A stretch of 64,000 bases of DNA from assembly GCF_002105155.1 (NCBI RefSeq), contig NW_019029035.1:1-64000 (forward strand). Direction: 5' to 3'. Positions 11,655 to 22,800 of the stretch are shown in pieces. The notes beneath the pieces are model-generated. The model searched no databases. It had not been told where the DNA came from and worked only from the letters and a program-made list of their open reading frames with translations. Position 1 is the first letter of the stretch. Every line of letters begins with the position of its first letter. Origin of the DNA: Lobosporangium transversale. Its lineage: Eukaryota; Mortierellomycota; Mortierellomycetes; Mortierellales; Mortierellaceae. The translations under genes were made by a program, and so were the position numbers.

Positions 11655-11879
11655 TTACCACCCCTTCCGCCCTGGGGAGGAGAGACGTTGGTATCCCTGA
11701 TAAGCAAAGCATGAAGCAATAGAGAATTTGTCCCCGATATCTGACCAAGGATATTTCTCTTTCTTCCTGCGCATAACTTTGTTCATCTGTGTAAACGAGT
11801 TCTGCTCGTCAACGTTGGCCTTGTTTCTTTTGGCTCGACGTAGCGAAAGCTCAAAGAGACGATGAAAGATGAAGGTCAT
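11655..11879 (-). CDS. Small basic protein or C-terminal exon, unknown
   Basis: A 74-codon frame with coding-like content: RLFELSLRRAKRNKANVDEQ near the N terminus, then KKEKYPWSDIGDKF and a GRKGW end. It starts 16 bases after the stop of the minus-strand frame at 11896 and is in a different frame. It is either the last exon of that gene (a weak acceptor candidate, tctctttgag, lies at its start, but I found no donor of matching phase) or a separate small protein. Not recognised as any known family. Confidence 0.4.
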   Translation of the reverse strand: MTFIFHRLFELSLRRAKRNKANVDEQNSFTQMNKVMRRKKEKYPWSDIGDKFSIASCFAYQGYQRLSSPGRKGW

Positions 11880-11895
11880 TAATCATTTCTGTCTA

Positions 11896-12363
11896 CTATG
11901 GCTCTTGAAGAAGGCTAGGCGTCAGCGTGATACGGATGGTACTAGATTGGCGCGTCAACAAAAGCTCATCAAATTGGCGCATTTTCTCTGTCATCTCGAC
12001 TGGTGGGGGAGTCTCCTTTCTGCTGAGGATAGGACGGATGGCGGATGATCTCAAGTCGAGACTCATTGAACGAAGAGAACTCTCTGTCATGGCAGCGATA
12101 GACTTGCGACGCTCACGCATCATCTCTGATTGCATCGAGCTTTCCTCTTCAATTGTTGGATCCATAGAATGACGTGTATGGATATGGCTATGGCGGTAAT
12201 TATGATGGGGATGATGGCGATAGGCTGAAGGTGAACCAAAAAGAGAGTTGGTTCCTGAAGTTGTACCTCGACTATTGCTGTTACTGCTGTTGAACAGACG
12301 GACCAAGGAGAAGCGTCTGTTCTTCTTGGTTGGTGTGCAGACACTTGTTGTTGTTGAGGACAT
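11896..12363 (-). CDS. Ser/His-rich hypothetical protein
   Basis: About 155 residues from the ATG at 12363 (MSSTTTSVCTPTKKNRRFSL). An earlier in-frame ATG (MTLCFTTTTTIP) is possible. The sequence is disordered: a Ser/Asn stretch, a His-rich segment (HHPHHNYRHSHIHTRHS), an acidic-basic region with RRKS, and a more conserved-looking end, PPPVEMTEKMRQFDELLLTR. The RRKS and RRFS motifs resemble PKA-type phosphorylation sites. It is flanked by long intergenic DNA on the 5' side. No known domain is recognised, so no function is assigned. It may continue into the small frame at 11655. Confidence 0.5.
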   Translation of the reverse strand: MSSTTTSVCTPTKKNRRFSLVRLFNSSNSNSRGTTSGTNSLFGSPSAYRHHPHHNYRHSHIHTRHSMDPTIEEESSMQSEMMRERRKSIAAMTESSLRSMSLDLRSSAIRPILSRKETPPPVEMTEKMRQFDELLLTRQSSTIRITLTPSLLQEP

Positions 12364-13569
12364 TGTGGATTTTGAGATGATAGGAATGGTTGTTGTAGTC
12401 GTGAAGCAAAGGGTCATATATATATATATAAAAGGGTTATGATAATGAATGGATGTTTGTTTGAATTGGTATAAATATATACAGAATGATGAAGAAAGAG
12501 GAATGAAGAGGAAAAAGAGAAAAAGGAACAGCTCAAACAATTTATAAGGAAAGAGAGATAGAAGAGAGTGGGGGGGGATGTGTACGACCGAGAGTTTTTA
12601 TATGAGAGACAAAAAGGAGAGCAAGGTGATTTCAATAAAAGTAAGAGAGGCTGTGATGGGCGAGGAGAGAAGAGGCAAAGGGTCGAATGAATATTGTACA
12701 ATTAAATGGATGAATGAGAAAGAGCCTTGGAATGAGTTGTGATGTTTAATGTTGTAACAGTTTAGACTAAGACGAAAAGGGCGAGGCAAAGGGAAGAAAA
12801 AAAAATTCTGGTGTTGTCTAGGTGGTACAAGCGGGGGAAAAGAGGAGAAATGTTAGTGCTGCTCTCTGCTTTTCCTTGCTATCGTGCTATTTGTTGTGTT
12901 TGTTTATGCTTTATTTTCCTTTGGAATACGATCGAGTGCTGTAAGCCAGCTAAAAGGTAGGGGTATGGATAAAGGAAAATGCCAACCGAAAAATATTAAG
13001 AAAAAAATGCATGAACGATAAAATGAAGCACTAGACAAGTCTACGCATTAAAAAAAGAGACATATAATACATTAACCAAACAGAACGTGTGGAGATATCA
13101 CAGTTCTATGAAGTTTATAATATTGCAATAACAACCAGCTAGAGTTGAGGTGGCTGCAGCTGGGACAAGCAGAAGGATATGCCTTTTTATTGACATTGCA
13201 GACCTTTTTGAAAGAGAAAAGTTATTGCCTCAAAGCATATCTCAATATATATTTCTCTCTCTTTTTTTTTTATCCCTTGTTGATCCCCCATGGGTTCAAT
13301 TGCGTTCAATTGTAAAAAAAAAAAAAACTCATTCTAATGCTTGCCAACGGTACGTGCTCTACATTTGACTGATGCTTTTTCCTGCTGCTCTCTCTTGCAG
13401 AGATAGGGATACGTTGATGATTATCTGTTACTACTAATGAACAGAAAAAATAAATAAATAAGGCAAAAAGAACTTCAAATGTAAAGTCGTTTACAGAACA
13501 AATTGATCAGAATATTTCTATCTACTACTTTCTCCATTATTTTCATTATACTCTCTCTCCCTCATTCTC

Positions 13570-13600
<31 letters not shown>

Positions 13601-14132
13601 GGACTTTTGAAATTAGCATTAATAGGCTGCTATGCTTTATTATCCAAAGGATCAACTGCGCCAATGTGGTCGTTATTTGTTTTATTAATATTTTTATTGA
13701 TTTTTTTATTTGGAACCCAATATCCCAGGAGAGAGAGGAAAAAAAAATTCTATTTGTTGAAAGACCTGCCACTTCCGGAAATAGCACAACGTACGGGAAA
13801 CAACAACAAAAAATCCCTCGGCGGGACTGATCAAAGAAGCCTTCGCTTTCCTTTATTCTTAATTTTTCTATCTTGTAACGGTCACTAAAATGAGCAAGGC
13901 TCCGTATATTTATATCTGCATTTATTAATGTACTAACCGTTACAATACATGACCGGAGAATTGTCCAATTGACAAATTCATGTACAGTTTCATGAACGAC
14001 AAAAATAAAATAAATAAATAAATGGCTGAGTGAAACTCCCATAAATTTTTCTTTGTTCTTCATTCAATAAGCGGAATTATTTTCTTGAAACGAGGGGCAG
14101 GTAGACATCTATCACCTATAGGTACCCATTGT

Positions 14133-14165
<33 letters not shown>

Positions 14166-14782
14166 CCTTTTTTTGACCGTTGTCTAAAACCAATTATCAT
14201 CGTCAATTGGCTGTCCATCCATCAATCCTGTCAACAAGAATAGCCCAGAAAAAATATGTAAAGGAAGATCAAACCCACCATTGGCACCATTGGTATCATA
14301 TATAAATGTATATAATTATAGATATAACAAGGGAATAAATTTTTATGGGCACCTGACTATACACATAATGGCTTTGATTTAAGTTTGGGTTTGTGCACCG
14401 ATCATAGAAACAAGGAGATTGTGGAACAAACTCCTTTTTCATTCACAGGCAATAAAGAAAAAAAAAAAAAAGCACAACCACCACTGGAATGCTTACTTTG
14501 ACTATGGCTAGCGTGCTTACATATGTTGCCTACTCTCCATTGGTTAGACAGCAGAGCAAAGCTAAGCATTACATCCCCCTCTATCCGGAATATCTGCCAA
14601 AAAACCACAAGTCATGAAAGGTCATTGCACTTCATTACTGCTGACAATGGTTAAATATGTAAAAAAAAGACTGTGCTGACAGCAGCTTTGTGTGTGTTTG
14701 GGTAATGCACTGTCAAAAGATATAAAAAAAAACACAGTCTATCCCAATGTCTGGTCCTTGCATGACCAAGCATTTGATATAA

Positions 14783-14814
<32 letters not shown>

Positions 14815-15242
14815 CTTCCCATCTTTTATCTTTGGCTTTGATTTTATGAAACGCTTTGAAAAGGATGTCGCAAAACACGCCCAAAACGCTTCGTTACGTT
14901 AACGGGGTGGGAGGATGGCTTTTGGCGAAGAAATGCAGCTTTATACTTGTTTATTGGACCATAGATGATAGACTAACAAGTCCTTGAAAGCATTGTTTAA
15001 GAGTAATGGACCCCCTATGGACACATTTAGACATGATAGTTTAAATATTAGTTAGTATAAGATAAAGCTTAGCATAAACATTTACAGATACGCAGGCATG
15101 ATTAAAATCTATAATTATAAATAACGTGCCTGAACGACCGCAGGCCAAGTGGCGCGGATACTCTCGAACAACTCTAAATACAATGAGAGGGGTGAAAAAG
15201 GAAGTGGAAGAAAAAGGGTGATAAAAAAGTTTCGACGTCAGT
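12364..15242. other. Gene-poor intergenic block
   Basis: No gene supported over 2.9 kb. It probably contains the promoter and leader of the minus-strand gene ending at 12363 (an AT microsatellite at 12417-12430 and purine-rich DNA to 12700). It also holds T runs at 13572-13600, 14136-14165 and 14788-14814. Open frames here are short, AT-driven and lack family resemblance. Confidence 0.55.
13572..13600. repeat. T29 homopolymer
   Basis: Intergenic uninterrupted T run. With the runs at 14136 and 14788 it makes three T runs of 27-30 bases within 1.3 kb. Confidence 0.9.
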
Positions 15243-17634
15243 TCACAGAGTCAGTGTGGAATGGAACCACTCCTCACGGCTTTTACGGCTATTACGGCAT
15301 GCATTGATGACAACCACAAGAGCCTCAGGAAAGTAAGGGTGTGGTCGTGTGGTTGGGAACTTACCGGGCTTCGTCCTTGCCAACGCCGCTGGATCTTCTG
15401 CAAGACAAACAAACGTGGTAGACACACCACTGTCGATGACTGATCCAACTGTAAATACCATCTGCAATCCCATTACAAACGCCATTGTCACAATCACGTA
15501 GGTAAAATCTCCATTAGAATTGAATGATGGCTTTGCCCACCAGAGATAGAGGTAGCTTGCAAGTCCCGATAAAAGTCCAGACGTGATAGCTCCCATTGCC
15601 CATACATTTCCGACGAGGTTATCATTGATAATCTGAACAACACCCCTGTCTCGTAGAATATCCCATGTATCCCTGGCAGCAGGGATGAACGGTTTACCAT
15701 AGATGGCGACTTGACAGAACGCGTACTTGTTAACGTACTCGAGGAGTCCTTGAAGACATCCTAGTTGCATAAAAGAAGAAAGAAGATTGATATACATAAG
15801 AATTATAAGAGGAACATGCTCATGCGTAAAAGATACTAGTGGAAGACTAAAGAGGGAGAAATGATGAAGACAACACTAACCAAGGATGCAATCTATAATG
15901 CAGGCAAGGAATATTAAAAGGCCGTTGTCTCCATCGCCACGAAGCATTTGAGCTAGAGCTCTCAAAGTCTGAATGACAGCAATGATCAATGATCCAAAGC
16001 AAATACTTCCAATCGACGTTGTACATGCGCGCTTGAAACTCTCCCAAGTGGGCGATTTGGTCATGCCTTGAGGTGAGCCCATCAGGAAGTAATATGTGGC
16101 GTAGACACCAGCAATAGTTACGTGGACTATATTCTTGATGACCTGGGATGTCCAATAAAATGAGAGGAAGCAGAAGACAATCAAGCTTATCATTGAATGT
16201 ACATGCATATACGTGTAGAAAAACGGAAGAATAAACACCCTGTTAATGTAATGATGACATTCCATCTTAATCACAAAAACCCGCAGCCCGTTTGTGTTTT
16301 TGAATACTCACACTTTGAGTTTCCCTGGCGTACTCCTCGTGTTCCGATCATAGTACATTTCATAGCATCCCGTAATAACTGTGATGAAATAGACAGAGTA
16401 GGCTGTTTGAACAAAGAGTCCCAAGAAAGCTATTGCAAACGTGGCTGGATAGCTTCGAGAGATCGATGTCACTGCTTTCAACATCTCGCTACAGTACATT
16501 AAAAGTTTTCAGGATCATTATATTTCTTCAACTTGGTAGATTTTACAAGTTTTAAATCTGAATATCAGAAAATGCTATTGTCTTACGTTGCAAAGGGTAT
16601 GCGGCTCTGCCAAAAGAACCACATGGATGCATACAGAAGACCAAAGATCAGTCCAAATATGGCCGGCATCCATTGGCGACGGTAAAAGTAATAGATCGCA
16701 ATTGCGAGATATACGATGATGCTCAAGGCAAACGTGACCTAACATTGATAAATCGGGCACCAGAAATGTATGAAACCCAGTCAATAAGAACTATTTTACA
16801 TGTGAAACAATCGTTGTTGTATTTGTTGTGATGGTGTCATTCTGTAAACACGACGAAAAAGTCAAGCCATCTTATTCATCCAAGTTTTTTTTTTTTTTTT
16901 TTTTTTTTTTGCTCTTTGCCCGCGAAAGAAAACTGACCTTGATCACCTGTCGAGGGTAACTGATTTTTGCATTACAGTTATTACACGGAAGTTAAGCGTA
17001 AGTTAGTGGGAGGAAGAAGGTTGTAGATACCCAATGTAAATATATATTTTTCATCTTTAAGGCAAAAGCTTCATGTCCCTGTTCCTTGTGTGTTTCCAAT
17101 AAGGAGCATCCCAGCTATCACAACGACCACTTACGCTTGTGTGAGCATGAAGTATAGCACGGCAAAAACTAGCCCTGTGAGAATAGAGATGAGCATTGTG
17201 ATCAGTCCTGATTTGGAAAAAAACCCAGATGCACCACTTGAGGGCGCTCTATATCCTGGTTGTTGATAATATCCACTGTCGTCGAAATTGCGATCGCTGT
17301 CGATCTGATGTATGGCGAAATAGGATAGAACTACAAATGCAGCCAGTTGTGCAATGAACAAGAGGAATGCCCAGCAGTCATTGAAGCGTGGGCGAGGATT
17401 AAACTTGGCTGGTAAGCCAGATTCTGGGTTGACAGTGCCATAGGGAGCATTCTCATAGCTTGGAGGAGGCACGACTCCAGTGATGGGTTGTCCTTGTGTG
17501 GGTCCTGGCGGCGCACCAAAGTATTGCTGCTGAGGATACTGGTTTTGGGCCCATCCTTGCTGCTGTAGATTGGGGTTATAATATGGCTGCTGTTGTGAAT
17601 TATATGTGTGATTTGGAGGTGCATAGTAAGCCAT
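15243..17634 (-). CDS. PNS1: Choline transporter-like (CTL/PNS1) membrane protein
   Basis: Plasma-membrane protein of the SLC44/CTL family, about 571 residues. Exons in transcript order: 17634-17135, 16959-16938 (22 bases), 16841-16800, 16738-16587, 16488-16312, 16185-15881, 15760-15243. All phases match, and the small exons restore AYPRQVIKNDTITTN. Residues 1-80 are a cytoplasmic Pro/Gln/Tyr-rich tail, followed by about ten membrane helices. Family hallmarks are FYWTSQVIKNIVHVTIAGVY, GLLEYVNKYAFCQVAIYGK, WAMGAITSGLLSG and STTFVCLAEDPAALART. Yeast Pns1 has no firm transport role, so substrate is not claimed. The last exon is uncertain: a strong gtaagt donor at 15364 suggests one more intron and a short alternative C terminus, instead of read-through to 15243. 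A T26 run on the plus strand (A on the transcript) lies in intron 2. Confidence 0.85.
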
Positions 17635-17975
17635 GGTTTGGTGGTTATGTAGCACAAAGACAAAGGCAATCTACGCTTGGCAATTCTTGACTTTTATCCT
17701 TTGTGTGTTTCGTATTTTATTATATTTTTTGATTCTGTCAAGGAGGATGAGAGAGCTTATCTGTCTGTATCTGTTGAGAAGGTACAGAAAATAAGAAAAG
17801 ACGGAAGTGATCTGTTGAGGAACAGCGGAGAGTGGAACTTTGGAATTCTGTCTACACTCACGTGCATGATCCCGTGCAGTCCAACAAAGTCTCGCGTGGA
17901 GACATGGTAGTGCATGGTTTTTTTTCTCATTGAATTGCCGAAAAAGACTGATCCTAAAGTGAAAGCTCTGTCCAC
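17635..17975. promoter_or_regulatory. Shared divergent promoter, PNS1-like and BolA genes
   Basis: The 341 bases between two divergent start codons must hold both promoters. No certain TATA or CCAAT box was recognised; the region is AT-rich near the PNS1 side and more balanced near BolA. Confidence 0.5.
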
Positions 17976-18630
17976 ATGATTTCACTGTCTACTCTTACTG
18001 CTCATTCACGACGCATTCCTACCATCACAATCGTCCGCTCCATTCCTGCCTCGATCACATCAGTTCATTTCAGACTTTTTCACCACTCCACTATGGCTTC
18101 ACAGCAGGAAGAAGGTCCTGTTACCACCGGCATCCGCAGTACTGTAATGATGACTTTTTTAAAGCCAATATTCGATATGCCATTGTATGATGTTTGCAGC
18201 TAATTACCTAGCATAACCACTAACTTAACCAACTATTTCCCTGCGTTTTTTTTGGTTGCTCATTAGCTCACAGAACTTTTGAATCCTGTATCGCTCGAGA
18301 TTGTTAATGATAGCTCAAAGCACGCGCATCACTCTGCCATGCGTGGTGTGACTAGCAAGGAAACTCATTTCAGGTACAGTATCATGAGTTACTACATAAT
18401 AAAGTTTTTTTTTAATCCTCCTTTTTAAGGCGATCCACTCTTTATTGATCCTTTTTTTTTTAATAAAAAACAGAGTAAGTGTTGTTTCTGAGGCTTTTGA
18501 AGGAAAGACCACCATGCAACGTCATCGCATGATATACACGGCACTGACGAGTGAATTTGACGCTGGTCTTCATGCCTTGTCTCTGAATACTAAGACTCCC
18601 GCTGAAGTTGCCAAAATATCTAAAGCATAG
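17976..18630 (+). CDS. BOL1: Mitochondrial BolA family protein
   Basis: Iron-sulfur cluster assembly factor that works with monothiol glutaredoxins. Exons 17976-18143, 18267-18373 and 18474-18630 give 143 residues. The first 40 residues are rich in Arg, Ser, Thr and Ile without acidic residues (MISLSTLTAHSRRIPTITIV...HFRLFHHS), a typical mitochondrial presequence; an internal ATG (MASQQEEG) could give a cytosolic form. The BolA fold follows: IRSTLTELLNPVSLEIVNDS, the conserved HAHH ligand segment, THFRVSVVSEAFEG, then RHRMIYTALTSEF and the ALSLNTKTPAEV end. The mitochondrial copy resembles Bol1/BOLA1 more than the BolA2 cytosolic type. The gene is divergent from the PNS1-like gene. Confidence 0.9.
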
Positions 18631-19898
18631 ATATAGAAAATAGAGAACATTTAAAATATAAAGTCAAGATCTTTTTTTTTTTTTTTTTTTTTTTTTTTGG
18701 TGGCGAAGATTGATGTGGACGTGTAATTTAGGGGTGTGATGCCGAAAGTGGGCCTGTGTACCTCTACATTGTGGTTACGTTATCATTATCATGGACCATC
18801 CGTGCTCATCCTGACTAATGCTCTCTCTACATGCGCGGGAGATGACGTTAAACTTGAAGGCTGTGCTACCAGTCATTGACCAGGATCTTCAATCATGTTG
18901 TTTGCCAAATGATATGGCTCCATCAATCTACTTCTGCATTAGACTTGGCCTTGTCTTTTATCAGGTTTTGTGATGATCACTCTGCCTCGCTCTCTCACTA
19001 TATCGCTCTCTACCAAGGAAATGTGACAACCCATGATTGATGATGAACGCTCTAAAATCTACACAAACAGCCTTTCTGTTAACTCTTCATTTGCTAAGAC
19101 CCATGCTCCAAATGTATTGCCATCCGCCGCATCCTTTAAAATAAAGAGATATCGCCAGGCAGCGCAAAACTATTATTTTACTCACAAACCAAACCCTATC
19201 GCTGTCTGAAAGAAACAATTAACTCAGCAATCATCGCCTTCCGCAAAAGAAGCATATTGCTTTTCTTTTCACATTATATCGTTTCTAGCCCCTTTCATCT
19301 TTTTTTTTTTATTTTTTTTTTTTATTTCTTTCTACATCACCTGAAAGGCAACATATTTTGAAGAAATATTCGGAATTAGTCTTGGCAAAATTCAAGTCCT
19401 ATGATGAAACGCGGCTATGGTTAGCTTTGTCCATTAAAAAAGGTAGTTCTCTCCTTCGGGTATTATTATCGATGCATCCATGATTTCGACACAATCAACG
19501 TGTAGGAGAGGAGAACAGCGGAGGAGACGCGTGGTGTGCCATTTCGATGGGCTTTTTTTTTTTAGGAAAAAAAAAAAGCCTTCTATTAATCTAACGACAC
19601 TCCTTTTCTTTGTAGGATCTTTTCCCCCTCAATGTTCGGATGTCTTTCCATGTAAATCTTGTATCATATGTTGCAAAAATATATGCTTATTAATAACTCT
19701 TGTTCTCTCTCTCTGGTTCTATGCCTCCTTCCTTTTGTCTGACTTTCATAAGATCCTTATGCTTTAAATCAATAGTTCACTCATTGTACTTCCCTCTAAC
19801 TCCATCTATCCCCCAGATACGACCCATCTGCAATCCAGGAGAGTAATTTTCCTATTTGAAGTGTGCAACATTGTTCCTTGCACTCCTACCTCCTTGGA
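18631..19898. other. Intergenic region and promoter
   Basis: No gene supported. It contains a T27 run (18672-18698) just after BolA and long AT-rich stretches. A pyrimidine-rich zone at 19270-19330 and further CT-rich DNA at 19600-19830 lie ahead of the F-box/WD gene, consistent with its promoter and leader. Confidence 0.5.
18672..18698. repeat. T27 homopolymer
   Basis: Uninterrupted T run 41 bases downstream of the BolA stop codon, probably in its 3' flank. Confidence 0.9.
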
Positions 19899-22800
19899 AT
19901 GGTCAGCTTTAGCCACACAAGTGGACCGTATTCAGCATTAACTGAGCCCAACATGTTGGATATCCTTCCGCCTCCACTATTTAATCCGACAACAGGCCCT
20001 CCTCCCACTTTTTCTCCTCCTACTTCTCTAATACATTCTGAAACGGATCAGAAACAATACAACCATCACCGTCAGTATCATCAGCATCCACCATATTCGC
20101 AGAGATATTATTCTTTCAAACCTTCAAGGCAGACACCTTTCTCTAGTTGTACCTATCCTTCCACACACTTTCCCGTGTCTTCCTCACTTCCTCCCTCTGC
20201 AATCCCTAATTCGCCTATTTTCCCCTCCGACAATCTCGTTTCTCCTACCGTAGTGTCATCGATGAGCTATAATTATCAAGCAAACAAACAAGGGCAGGGA
20301 CAGGAGCAGAGACAACAACAGCAACAACTAAATAATTTTTACGAAACAGCTTCTACAACTCTAACGAAGATGACTCCTGACGCGAATCAGGGAAGGAATT
20401 TAGATACTATCAATAAAAATGACAATAACGAAGACTATTTGACAACAGCTGTCTTACCACCTATTGATCCTATGCTTAACCACTTCTCTCAGTCCTGCCA
20501 CACTCGACATCGGCTGAACCAATCTTCTTTCCATCAATTGCAACTTTCGGCTCCTTCTGGGCCTTATTTCGCACCAGTTTCTATTAGGATGTATAAAAAT
20601 ATGGTTGGCAGCAGTAACAAAAGTAGCAACAGCAACAGTTCTACAATCAATGACAGCGACAATGACGGCAACCATGATGTCCATGGTGGCTTCAGCTGTA
20701 GTAGTAGAATACAACTGGCTACTCCTACTTTTCAGCAAAGACAACAACATTATGCTCAAATCACGCATGAGTATCAGGCTACTTTGGTTAGTCCACCGGA
20801 ATTTACGCGCTCAAGAGATCTGTCTATGAACTCTATTCATTCAATCAAAATTTCCAATAGCGTGGCTACTGTCCCGGACAAAGGAAAAGAAGGGATAGCA
20901 TTGGCTACTGCAATCTGTGAGCATGAATGCAGTATCAATAATTTGACACTGCCTGCCACCGAAACGTCGCTAACAGCACATCTTAACACTCAACAGCAAT
21001 ATGAACAGCAACAACAAAAGACGAATATACTGAACGTTGATTTTGAAATCCAATCACCATCGACGCACATCAATAAGAAAGAAGCAACAGCATCGACACC
21101 TTATGAAGCTCTCCTGAAACAGATTGCAGTGCAACGGGCGAAGCTCAACGTGTTGCAGACAGGTGTTCAGACACTATCACGAGATCTAGTAGCTCTGAAT
21201 GAGGTGTTAGAAGAGGAGCAGGACTCGAAAGATGGAATTATACGTGATGCTCAAACTGCTGTTCAGGGTTGGCAAGAATCTTTGGAGGGGCTCTCGAAAT
21301 GTGAGCCCATTGAGATTCTTCAGAAAAGACCCAATGTAGTGGCCACATTGATTCAATCCATGAATTGGTGCGACAAGAAGCATTTGTAAGTGAGGAAGGC
21401 TTATGACTCCTGGAGAAGAATGATCCACATGTCTTTAATATCATGCTAACCTTTTATTATTATTACCACTATTATGCCAGATTCGAGCAGCTTGTAGCAG
21501 GCTGCCTACCTCGAGAAACGTATCAGTTACAGCACCAGATCTTGTCCCAATATGGCAATATCACTGGTTTTGATATGCTAGAAGGGCTTCCATTGTCGGT
21601 CTCGAAAATGGTTATGATGAACCTGTCATTTGTAGACCTGGCAAATTGTCGTATGGTAAAGTAATAATAATTAGATACAGTTGTTTCCTATTGGGCGTAA
21701 CCATATTCTTTAATTAACTTCCGTTTCTAAAAAAAACAGGTGTCGCAATCTTGGAAGTATAGGGCTACAGCTTATGATGTAGTGGCCACGGCTCTGGGTA
21801 AACTCACATATTCGGATGACACAGTTGCGATAGATCCGAAAGAAGATGGACCGCTCAAAAATTGGAACCAACTCTGCCGGTATCATGAACGTGATGTCCG
21901 TTGGAAAAAAGGTCAGCCAGTATCCATGTTTACCATGCAAGGCCACACCAATTTTGTGACATCCATTAAAGACCTTGGTGGCTGGATTGTCAGTGGTGGA
22001 TATGATGAAAAGGTCCGGCTTTGGGAAGCCTCCTCTGGTAGATGTGTCAAAACTTGGAATGTAGATTCAGCCGTGAGTTGTGTGGAGCTCTTCCTTGATG
22101 CCAATATGGAGGGCAGTGGAGTTGTTGTGGCAGCCTTTGTAGATACTGGGTAGGTACATGTGCCAGTCAGTGTTATCTTTTTTTATTTTTTTTATTTTAT
22201 TTTATTTTTTTTTAATGTTTTTATCTCAAGGAAAAAGAATTGTTATTTAATGACTTGCAACATAAAAAAATCAAATAGCCTAGTGAAGCTCTGGCCGCTG
22301 CATGGTCCCTCGAATCCGACAACATTGATGGGCCATCAGAAAGGAGTACGTGCGACGGCAATCAACGAGACCTACCTAGTTACTGCAGGGTTTGACCGAA
22401 CTGTCTTGGTTTGGAATTGGAGCACTAGACAGAGGGTAGCATGTTTCCGTGCTCACAATGATATGGTAAGACGTGTGGAATAACGCCATAACACGCAGAG
22501 CAAGAGAAAAAAGAATAAGAGATAAGAGATGAAAAAGAGATTTATGCATGTGTATGTGTTTGGAACGTTCATTCGATTAGATTTTGAGTATCCATTTATC
22601 CAAGCGCACAGTCTACACGCTCTGCATCGATGCGACATTGCGGGTGTTTGATATCCCATCCAAAACACTATTACATCAGGTCAAATTATTTGAAGTCCAA
22701 CACGGGTCGTCATTGCAGTGGTCATGTCTACACAACAGGATGCTACTCACTGTCACGAACAAAAAGGTCTACGTCTGGCAGCTCGAACATCTAGAGAGTC

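Noticed and set aside
13518-14063. Minus-strand 181-codon frame
   Set aside because: Carries a Lys run from a T29 tract, AT-driven composition, no conserved motif or splice context.
19480-19767. Open frame upstream of the F-box/WD gene
   Set aside because: Contains runs from T and A tracts and AT-rich hydrophobic filler; more likely leader or promoter.
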